Part shown: positions 52,234 to 58,650 of the stretch, piece after piece
How positions within the stretch are numbered: position 1 is the stretch's first letter
How the letters are laid out: every line of letters begins with the position of its first letter
Assembly (NCBI GenBank): GCA_002316795.1
Contig: DCEE01000046.1
Span: forward strand, 1-58,650
Source: Synergistaceae bacterium UBA1037
Lineage (GTDB): Bacteria; Synergistota; Synergistia; Synergistales; Synergistaceae
Reading direction: 5' to 3'
Length of the DNA stretch: 58,650 bases
Made by a program: the position numbers and the translations under genes
The notes under the pieces: model-generated
The model's database searches: none
Seen by the model: only the letters and a program-made list of their open reading frames with translations
Told to the model about the DNA's origin: nothing

Positions 52234-53940
52234 TCAGTCGAACATCGTTGTTATAAGCATCTCTTCCACGCTGATAGTGCCGTCGAGCACCTTTTTCCTC
52301 GCTATATCGCGCAGGGTCTCCATGCCGTTGTTCACGGCGTAGTCCTTTATCTCATGCTGCGGCCTTGCGTTGTTTATCATATCTCTGAGCTCTGTGTCGA
52401 TAACCATTATTTCTCCGATTACTGTCCTTCCGCTGTATCCTGTGAACCGGCATGAAGCGCAGCCTACCGGGGCGTATATCTTTGCCCCTTCCGGCATCTT
52501 TATCTCTTTGGCCATCTCCTGGGTGACGTTCATCTCTTTTTTGCAGTTCGGGCACAGCTTCCTTACAAGCCTCTGGGCCACTATGCACCGGATCGAAGAG
52601 GCTATCAGGAAATTGGGGACCCCCATGTCCACCAGCCTGTTGATAGATGCCGGCGCGTCATTGGTGTGGAGCGTGCTCAGCACAAGGTGCCCCGTAAGTG
52701 CGACCCTCACGGCAAGGTGCGCCGTCTCCTGGTCCCTTATTTCACCCACCATCAGCTTGTCCGGGTCCTGTCTCAGTATCGACCTCAGAGCGCTGCCGAA
52801 GGTAACGTCGATCTTTTCGTTTATCTGGACCTGCGTGAGTCCGGGTATCGTGTATTCAACAGGATCTTCTATCGTAATAATGTTCACTTCAGGCTTGTTG
52901 ATAAGTTCAAGGAGAGAATAGAGAGTGGTCGATTTGCCGCTTCCCGTAGGCCCAGTTACAAGTATGATCCCGTGCGGGGCAGTTATTACCTGCCTCAGCT
53001 TTTCAGCCTGGTCATGTTCAAAACCCAGTTTCTCTATACCGATGTGTTCGTTGTCCTGGTCGAGGAGACGAAGCACCGCCTTTTCCCCGAAGATCGAAGG
53101 AAGGGTCGATACACGCATGTCCATCTTTTTGCCGCCGACTTTGATAAGTATCCTTCCGTCCTGGGGGCGTCTCTTTTCAGCTATGTCCATCCCCGAGAGT
53201 ATCTTGATCCTCGCGATCAGCGGGGCATGTAGGTTCTTCGGGATCTCCGTCGTCAAAAACAGCGTACCGTCGATCCTCATCCTTACGTTTGTAGTTGAAT
53301 CAGTCGGCTCGATATGTATGTCGGAGGCCTTCTCCTTGACTGACTGTTCAAGTATGCTGTTTACAAGGCGTACAACGGGGGCATCTTCCGTGTTGACGGT
53401 AGCGATGTCCTGAGGCGCCATCTGGGGCATGATCGGCGTCGTTCCTGAAATGCTCGCTGTCTGCTTCATGACGTCCTGTACGGCATCTTCCACGCTGGAC
53501 TGGACCCTGTAGTATGTCGAGAGAGCCTTGTTTATGTCGCTTGCGGTAGCGATCCTGATGTCAACTTCCCTGTTGGTGAGCATGTTTATCTCATCTATAG
53601 CGAGGGTGTCCATGGGATCGGACATAGCTACAGTGATCCTGCCGTCGTATGTGAGGGAGAGCGGTATGACGTTGAGCCTTGCGGCAACGTTTTCAGGGAT
53701 CATAGAGAGGGCATTCTGGTTGGGCCTCTCTTTCACCAGCGAGATAAAGGGTATGTCAAGCTGTGCGCTCAGTGCCTCGGCAAGGTGCATCTCTGTGAGA
53801 TAGCCGTTTTTGATAAGCACTTCCCCAAGACGCATGTGGGAGACCTTCTGCTCGCCAAGTGCAGCCTGAAGGTTGGCGGGTGATATCGCCCCCGCGTTTA
53901 CAAGAAGTTCTCCAAGCTTAAGTGTCCTTATCGGTTTCAT
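52234..53940 (-). CDS. pilB: Pilus assembly ATPase PilB/GspE with c-di-GMP-binding MshEN domain
   Basis: PilB powers pilus extension. The N-terminus has two 24-residue motifs separated by five residues (residues 8-31 starting KLGELLVNAG, and 37-60 starting RLGEVLIKNG), the pattern of the MshEN c-di-GMP-binding domain. The ATPase shows VTGPTGSGKSTTLYSLL, TIEDPVEYTI, RQDPDKLMVGEIRDQET and LVLSTLHTNDA. A four-cysteine zinc site follows (CPNCKKEM and CASCRFTGYSG). GGGGGAG precedes the ATG. At 568 residues it is complete, located between pilQ and pilT. Confidence 0.95.
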   Translation of the reverse strand: MKPIRTLKLGELLVNAGAISPANLQAALGEQKVSHMRLGEVLIKNGYLTEMHLAEALSAQLDIPFISLVKERPNQNALSMIPENVAARLNVIPLSLTYDGRITVAMSDPMDTLAIDEINMLTNREVDIRIATASDINKALSTYYRVQSSVEDAVQDVMKQTASISGTTPIMPQMAPQDIATVNTEDAPVVRLVNSILEQSVKEKASDIHIEPTDSTTNVRMRIDGTLFLTTEIPKNLHAPLIARIKILSGMDIAEKRRPQDGRILIKVGGKKMDMRVSTLPSIFGEKAVLRLLDQDNEHIGIEKLGFEHDQAEKLRQVITAPHGIILVTGPTGSGKSTTLYSLLELINKPEVNIITIEDPVEYTIPGLTQVQINEKIDVTFGSALRSILRQDPDKLMVGEIRDQETAHLAVRVALTGHLVLSTLHTNDAPASINRLVDMGVPNFLIASSIRCIVAQRLVRKLCPNCKKEMNVTQEMAKEIKMPEGAKIYAPVGCASCRFTGYSGRTVIGEIMVIDTELRDMINNARPQHEIKDYAVNNGMETLRDIARKKVLDGTISVEEMLITTMFD

Positions 53941-53995
53941 GGCTCTCCCCCGTTCCGAAAGAGATATTCAGTTCATCGGTCAGTCTTGACCTTTG

Positions 53996-55855
53996 TTACT
54001 GTATCAGGCTCTTGCCGGGCATGTCGAAGATCTCGGCAGACCCTGTAGGCACATCCAATATATGCGGCATTACGATAAAGGCCATTTCAGACTTGGAGTG
54101 CTTGTCAGTTTTGCTTTTAAAAAGTTCTCCGATCAGGGGTATATAACCAAGGATCGGGACTCTTGTCACTCCCTTGGTCTTATTTTCCTGATAAAGGCCC
54201 CCTATGACAAAAAGCTCACCGTTCCTGACTCTTATTTGAGTGTCCACTTCGCGCTTGGTAGTTTCAGGGACCTCTGAAATGCCGCTGTCCCTGAACTGAA
54301 CGATCTCTCCGGTGGATATCTTCAGCTTCAGCGTTACAAAACCGTCCCTTCCAATGGTCGGAGTGATATCCAGAGTAGGACCGGTTTCCTGCTCAGTGAA
54401 CTCGGGATTGCCGCTTTCGTCAAGTCCTGACTGGTAGAGGTAGTTATGGGTCAGTTTTATTGAAGCCTTCTGTCCGTCAAGCGCTACCACGGAAGGATTG
54501 GCAAGGATCTTGCCCTTGTTGTCCGACTCCATCGCTCTCAGTCCCGCATCCAGCATTTTCATAGTAGGGTCGACTACGTTTACAGGCATCGTCGAGTCAG
54601 TTCCTAAGATAGGCATCTCGCCCTGTGTAGTCGTACCTGTAGGGTTAACGTTAGGTTTGATTTTCACAAGGTCATTAGCGTACGTGTACTCAGATGTCAG
54701 CCCCTGTGCCCCATATGTGAAGAGCCAGCCTTTGTAGACAGAGGAAATGAGAGTCTCGATCTCCTGCTGGGCCCCGTCGTTGATCTCTATCAGCCTGGCT
54801 TCGAGCATCACCTGTTTTCCGGGGTGATCTATCCTGTTCATCAGCGATTCAACTTCTATATGCTGTTCCGCAGTGCCGGTAACATAGAGGGCCCTCAGCC
54901 GTTCATCAACAACGGGAGGTTTGGGGAGAGTCACAAGCCCCATTATTATCGCCGGCAACTTTGTGATATCTCCGTATGCGACCTTATATTCTTTTGTTAT
55001 GTTCTTTCCCAGCGTCTTTCCGATGCTCTCAGCGGTACCTACGACCAGAGTGTTGCCCATCAGGGCGTACGTCAGGTCGTTCATCCTGAGCATATATGCA
55101 AATACTTCGCTGAACTTTGCATTCCTGAATGAGAATGTCATGAGGTTGTCAGGCACAGAACTGTCAATGACCAGATTCAGCTTGTGAAGGTCAGCAAGCA
55201 TCCGGAAGACCTCCCTGACGGAGATGTCCCTCAGTTCAAGCGTCACGGGCGAATACATGCCGAGGGGATCTCCCTGGACAGGGGCACGGGGCTTGGGCGG
55301 CGCCGGCGGAACGATATCTGTTACAGTTTCCAGAGTCAGCATGATCCTGTCTGCTCCCGGCATTCCGGCAATTTTTTTGAGCACGAGAGGTTTTTCACCC
55401 ACAACGCTCATCGTAAGTCCCTGCTGATCATTTGATACTACTCTGATCCTCTGGACAAGGTTGTATTCATAATCCTGATACCACTCTTCGCTCTCTTTCT
55501 CCTTTATTCTGAGCACATCCCATCCGTATTCGTCCCACCAGTCCTTCTTGTCTGTATTTCTGGGAAAACGGATGTCTCTCCATATGAGTGTTATTGCGCT
55601 GCCTGTAGTCGGTCCCTGCACAGGCAGGCTCATCGAAGTGCCCCTGAGTTCCAGCATTACCTGAGTGCTCCCTACCTGTTTTACATTCATCCCTTCGATT
55701 ATAGAGGTGAGTTCTCCCGATCTTGCTGTAGTTGTTACAGCTCCGGCAGGGCTGACGAAGAAAAACGTCAGGAAAAGTGCCGCCGACATGACCGGAAGAG
55801 CAAGCGTCAGTAAAAGTGCCCTTACAGGTCTGTGCGATATTTTTTGTTTGCCCAT
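53996..55855 (-). CDS. pilQ: Type IV pilus secretin PilQ
   Basis: PilQ forms the outer-membrane pore for the pilus, which implies a diderm envelope. An N-terminal signal peptide (hydrophobic stretch to about residue 40, likely cleaved after SPAGA) is followed by AMIN-like and N domains. The C-terminal secretin domain contains QVMLEARLIEINDGAQQE and the VPILGYIPLIGELFK motif. I chose the ATG at 55855, preceded by GGGGTGAG; an in-frame TTG at 55861 abuts that site. It overlaps the PilP-like gene by 34 bases. Confidence 0.93.
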   Translation of the reverse strand: MGKQKISHRPVRALLLTLALPVMSAALFLTFFFVSPAGAVTTTARSGELTSIIEGMNVKQVGSTQVMLELRGTSMSLPVQGPTTGSAITLIWRDIRFPRNTDKKDWWDEYGWDVLRIKEKESEEWYQDYEYNLVQRIRVVSNDQQGLTMSVVGEKPLVLKKIAGMPGADRIMLTLETVTDIVPPAPPKPRAPVQGDPLGMYSPVTLELRDISVREVFRMLADLHKLNLVIDSSVPDNLMTFSFRNAKFSEVFAYMLRMNDLTYALMGNTLVVGTAESIGKTLGKNITKEYKVAYGDITKLPAIIMGLVTLPKPPVVDERLRALYVTGTAEQHIEVESLMNRIDHPGKQVMLEARLIEINDGAQQEIETLISSVYKGWLFTYGAQGLTSEYTYANDLVKIKPNVNPTGTTTQGEMPILGTDSTMPVNVVDPTMKMLDAGLRAMESDNKGKILANPSVVALDGQKASIKLTHNYLYQSGLDESGNPEFTEQETGPTLDITPTIGRDGFVTLKLKISTGEIVQFRDSGISEVPETTKREVDTQIRVRNGELFVIGGLYQENKTKGVTRVPILGYIPLIGELFKSKTDKHSKSEMAFIVMPHILDVPTGSAEIFDMPGKSLIQ

Positions 55856-56403
55856 GTCCAACTCACCCCTTTGGGATCTATAGCTGTTATTTTACCCTTT
55901 CCTCCGCCGAACGTGGTACCCTCTCTTACTATCAAGCCCGGTGCTTCGTTCTCAATATCCAGTGTCGCCACTCCACCGTTGCCCATAACTACCAGTGCCT
56001 TTATCCTTACCTGCGGTGCAAACTCAGGGACCGCAAACTCCTGCGCAACTGGCTTGGGCAGTAACGCTACAGGATATCTGCCAACTGCTTCAGCTAATTC
56101 CACAAGTTGTCTGCTATCATTACGGTATTTCATGAATACGTCATATTTTCGTGCAAATGCGCTCAGCCTTGCGTTTATTTCGCTTCCTGCAGGCATTTGC
56201 GGCATCTGTCTGATATTCACCTCATCCTTTGAAGTATTGAGCCACCAAAAGTTTCCCACGCTTGTAACTGCCGCCGCCGAAAAAAGGAGAAAGAGCAAAA
56301 GGAAATGCAAAAGCTCCTTCTTTTCTTCGGGAGAGACAGGGATCCTTATGCTTGAAAAAAATTTTGACCTGTTCAGTTTTGTCTTGATCAAAGATAGATC
56401 CAT
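55822..56403 (-). CDS. pilP: PilP-like pilus assembly protein
   Basis: A single hydrophobic segment (about residues 33-52) is followed by a linker and a C-terminal beta domain (KALVVMGNGGVATLDIENEA, then EGTTFGGGKGKITAI and GVSWTW) that resembles the PilP/GspC homology region. That domain links the inner-membrane PilN-PilO complex to the PilQ secretin. It differs from classical PilP in lacking a lipoprotein signal. Position after pilO and before pilQ supports the call. Confidence 0.75.
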   Translation of the reverse strand: MDLSLIKTKLNRSKFFSSIRIPVSPEEKKELLHFLLLFLLFSAAAVTSVGNFWWLNTSKDEVNIRQMPQMPAGSEINARLSAFARKYDVFMKYRNDSRQLVELAEAVGRYPVALLPKPVAQEFAVPEFAPQVRIKALVVMGNGGVATLDIENEAPGLIVREGTTFGGGKGKITAIDPKGVSWTWANKKYRTDL

Positions 56404-56417
56404 CGTGATCAGCCTCT

Positions 56418-56963
56418 TCAGTTATTCTGCTTCTCAGTTTTAGGCGGTTCGGAAACAGATGCTATCCTGCATTCTATCGTATAGGAGTAGGAAACATAAC
56501 CGTCCGTCAGTCCTGTCAGCTCGAGGTTCAGCACTCTCATCAAATGGGAGCTTTGCCTGAAAGAGGAAAACAGATCCAGCAGCGAGAAATACGCCGCTTC
56601 CCCGCTCACCTTGAAGCTTACCGCATCTTTGCTCTCATTCACCTTCACAACGACTGCGTCTTCAAAACCGGTCATCTGCAGAAGATTTATCAGAACGGAG
56701 TAGAACCTGGTCGCTGATTCGACTTCTGTAGGCGCGGATGCGTTGTCTATGTTGAAGCCTGTCTTATATCTCGAAACTGCGTCTGTCTTTGCCTTAAAGA
56801 TCCTTTCTGTAAGCTGGTTCTCCCTCACAGCTTCTTCGATTCCCGCCCTTGTGTTTCTTATGTGCCTAATAAAGTAGATCTGTACGGTCATGATCACAAC
56901 GACAGCCAGTACAGCGACCGCGATCTGTTTTTTTGTAAGATCTTCAAAATCGACCCTGGTCAT
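56418..56963 (-). CDS. pilO: PilO-like pilus assembly protein
   Basis: The protein has 181 residues, a short cytoplasmic start, one membrane helix (about residues 13-31), a coiled-coil stretch and a periplasmic ferredoxin-like domain. This is the PilO layout; sequence identity to well-studied PilO is low. It overlaps pilN in an ATGA junction with AGAGGAAGAG upstream. PilO pairs with PilN in the inner-membrane alignment complex. Confidence 0.8.
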   Translation of the reverse strand: MTRVDFEDLTKKQIAVAVLAVVVIMTVQIYFIRHIRNTRAGIEEAVRENQLTERIFKAKTDAVSRYKTGFNIDNASAPTEVESATRFYSVLINLLQMTGFEDAVVVKVNESKDAVSFKVSGEAAYFSLLDLFSSFRQSSHLMRVLNLELTGLTDGYVSYSYTIECRIASVSEPPKTEKQNN

Positions 56964-57580
56964 AACGTCTCTTCCTCTTTGTCGCTGTCCGTCTTTTTGA
57001 TCTCTGTCAGGCGCCCTGCGGCTATGATCTGATCAAGGGGCAGGAGAGTGCATTCGAGTTTGAACGTTCTGACGCTTACCCCGTTTCTTGTGCCGGGACT
57101 GATCACCGGAACGGAAACACCTTTGGCAAAGTGTGCTTCATTCAGGTCATTTGCGAACAGAAGTATCTGTTCCTCGTTTTTGCCGGTACCTGAAAGGGTA
57201 AGCCTCGATGAAGTCAGAGAGAGGAACTCCACATTGATATCCGCAGGTATTATCCTTGCAAGGGAAGTCAATAGTTCGACAGACGGGATGTCTGAGAGCA
57301 GATAGTCGAGCGTTGACTCGAGCTTTGTCATCTCCCCGGTTATCCTTCCAAGTTCCTTGTCCATTATGGCGATCTTCTCTGTATTGGAGAGGACTCCCTC
57401 ATTGAGTTCAAGCCTCTGGCTCCTGAGGGAGTAGAGCTGCCACCCTCCGATCATAAAAACCAGGGTGGAGGCGATCGCAAAGAGGAACACGGCTGCGAAG
57501 AGCAGCAGGTGTTTAAGGCCCGATTCGCGCTCTTCCCTGGTCTCTTTTCCCGGAAGCCTCAGATCCAGTTTAACGACCAT
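56960..57580 (-). CDS. pilN: PilN-like pilus assembly protein
   Basis: PilN contacts PilM through its short cytoplasmic N-terminus, here MVVKLDLRLPGK, in the place of the usual INLLP motif. A membrane helix (about residues 24-47), a coiled-coil and a periplasmic domain follow. I chose the ATG at 57580, preceded by GAGGT at seven bases, over one at 57619, which would overlap pilM and add an unlikely leader. Five bases separate it from the pilM stop. Confidence 0.82.
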   Translation of the reverse strand: MVVKLDLRLPGKETREERESGLKHLLLFAAVFLFAIASTLVFMIGGWQLYSLRSQRLELNEGVLSNTEKIAIMDKELGRITGEMTKLESTLDYLLSDIPSVELLTSLARIIPADINVEFLSLTSSRLTLSGTGKNEEQILLFANDLNEAHFAKGVSVPVISPGTRNGVSVRTFKLECTLLPLDQIIAAGRLTEIKKTDSDKEEETL

Positions 57581-57585
57581 GGCCG

Positions 57586-58545
57586 CTACCTCAGCGCAAG
57601 TCCTATAGGGATGTCCCACGAACCGGCGCTGCTGTCAAAATCGAGGCCGTGGATCGAAATAGGGTCGGAGACCATTATTTCAGGTATGGAGAGAGATTCC
57701 TTGAGGAATTCGCAGAGATCCTGAGTTGCCCCGGGACCAAAGAGAAAGAACATGTCCGGCTTGAATCCCCTTATCTGGGAAAGGGCGAACTGCAGGGAAG
57801 AGTGGACCTCCCTCGCAAATGCGTTGAACTCCGCGCTGAGCTGTTCGTTGAAAGATTCATCAACGAAGGAAATCCCGGTAAAACCTATTGACATAGTGCG
57901 GTAGAAGATCCCGTTGCCCTTCCATGAGAATATTAAGACGGAACGGGTCTTTCCCGCATATATATATACCGATGCGTCAGAGACCGGGGTTATGGGGGTC
58001 ACTGCCCGCTCAAGGGCCACCTGTGCGGGTTCGATCGCGGTTATCTCGATCCCGTTTGCCTTGGCGGCCTTAGTTATGTTTTCGATAAGGGTCTTTCTTG
58101 CCGCTCCGACAAGGTACCTGGGTTCCTCAGTGCCGTTCTGAAGAGGATAGAATATCTCGGCAAGGTCAAATATCCCCTCTTCAATAGGGAAGGGAAAGTA
58201 GTTTTCGAATTCATACCTGAATGCAAGCTTTGCCTCGTAGAGGGACATTCCGGGGAAATTGACCACCCTCAGCAGGGAGTCGGTAGTGGGAAGAGAGAGC
58301 CGCACAGGCACGTCTATAGTGCCCACGGCATGGAGTACCTCGTTCATGACCTGAAAAAGGTACATCCCGTTGTTTGCAAAGGGGTCTCCGCCCTGAGTCG
58401 CATCTTCCGGGAGCTCCCCCGCAAAGGAATCGGCCACGACAATACTTCCGGGCAGACCAACAACTGCGAGATACCTGAAATATCCCCTGTCGATAAAGAG
58501 CCCCGCTCGTTTTTTCTTTTGTTTTCCAAGCCCGAATAAAGCCAT
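57586..58545 (-). CDS. pilM: PilM-like actin-fold pilus assembly ATPase
   Basis: PilM is a cytoplasmic actin-like protein that binds the PilN tail. The 319 residues show a divergent actin/FtsA fold with FRYEFENYFPFPIEEG, the PilM-type interface, and later a nucleotide-binding-like region ASVYIYAGKTRSVLIFSW. It is the first gene of the operon, with AAAGGGGA upstream of the ATG and a promoter-like site at 58620-58646. Sequence is divergent from Pseudomonas PilM, but position and size agree. Confidence 0.82.
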   Translation of the reverse strand: MALFGLGKQKKKRAGLFIDRGYFRYLAVVGLPGSIVVADSFAGELPEDATQGGDPFANNGMYLFQVMNEVLHAVGTIDVPVRLSLPTTDSLLRVVNFPGMSLYEAKLAFRYEFENYFPFPIEEGIFDLAEIFYPLQNGTEEPRYLVGAARKTLIENITKAAKANGIEITAIEPAQVALERAVTPITPVSDASVYIYAGKTRSVLIFSWKGNGIFYRTMSIGFTGISFVDESFNEQLSAEFNAFAREVHSSLQFALSQIRGFKPDMFFLFGPGATQDLCEFLKESLSIPEIMVSDPISIHGLDFDSSAGSWDIPIGLALR

Positions 58546-58619
58546 ATATTTCCCCTTTTCGGCAAATAAAGATCATAATAAAAAGCAAAGGAAAGCAAAA
58601 GGGCAAGATTTCCAGTGAC

Positions 58620-58646
58620 ATTATAACCCAGAAAGTTTGATTACAA
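58620..58646 (-). promoter_or_regulatory. Candidate promoter of the pil operon
   Basis: A perfect TATAAT at 58625-58620 lies 15 bases from TTGTAA (58646-58641) on the minus strand. Transcription would begin near 58613, giving a leader of about 68 bases before pilM. The spacer is shorter than ideal. Confidence 0.5.
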
Positions 58647-58650
58647 CAGC

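Noticed and set aside
1..58650. CRISPR arrays, insertion sequences, prophage, rRNA genes
   Set aside because: No regularly spaced repeats, transposase-like proteins, phage proteins or rRNA stretches were seen on either strand.

Overview
The window is a dense, housekeeping-rich chromosomal stretch from a diderm, probably anaerobic bacterium. The best fit I can infer is a member of the Synergistota. The grounds are an outer-membrane secretin in a PilMNOPQ operon, a tungsten-type aldehyde oxidoreductase with NuoE/F/G-like partners of the kind described in Acetomicrobium, selenocysteine tRNA, and gene orders that mix Firmicutes-like and Gram-negative features. This is an inference from protein content, not a phylogeny. 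Almost every gene lies on the minus strand; only cysS is on the plus strand. Genes are tightly packed, with many ATGA or short overlaps. I see no insertion sequence, prophage, CRISPR array or rRNA.

Layout by transcription unit (minus strand, so read right to left). (1) 58545-49302: type IV pilus operon pilM-N-O-P-Q-B-T plus three minor-pilin-like genes. (2) 49198-44421: efp, CD1247-like acidic protein, asp23, unknown membrane protein, nusB, xseA, mtnA. (3) 44139-41609: ahcY and mtaD, SAH/MTA recycling. (4) 41449-30706: alaS, ruvX, mutS, mutL, miaA, ispH, rpsA-like, ending at a terminator. (5) 30489-25233: def, fmt, a Nudix hydrolase, xerD-type recombinase, punA, pdp, then tRNA-Sec and a terminator. 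(6) 25162-18733: tmk, holB-like, ricT, ftsY, DUF4416, purB, glpX, then a terminator. (7) 18409-12488: the most distinctive locus, NuoE/NuoF/NuoG-like subunits, a structured GC-rich leader with a terminator, a four-cluster ferredoxin, an AOR-family enzyme and a MoaD-like protein. (8) 11009-12412 (+): cysS, convergent with (7) across a bidirectional terminator. (9) 10919-4656: uvrC, ribD, ribE, ribBA, ribH, serS, then a terminator. (10) 4502-2748: a two-domain membrane glycosyltransferase. (11) 2608-1: ybaB, recR, yacL-like, ispD (cut by the window edge).

How the genes work together: most serve translation, DNA repair, cofactor synthesis (riboflavin, isoprenoid) and nucleoside or methyl-cycle salvage. 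The accessory functions are motility or adhesion through type IV pili, probably sensed through c-di-GMP at PilB, and aldehyde oxidation coupled to NAD(H) and ferredoxin through the tungsten or molybdenum locus. The points most worth a second look are the aldehyde oxidoreductase locus with an apparent attenuator in its middle, a glycosyltransferase fused to a catalytically dead WecA/MraY-like membrane domain, a UvrC lacking about 120 internal residues, and an EF-P with arginine at the tip normally modified on lysine.
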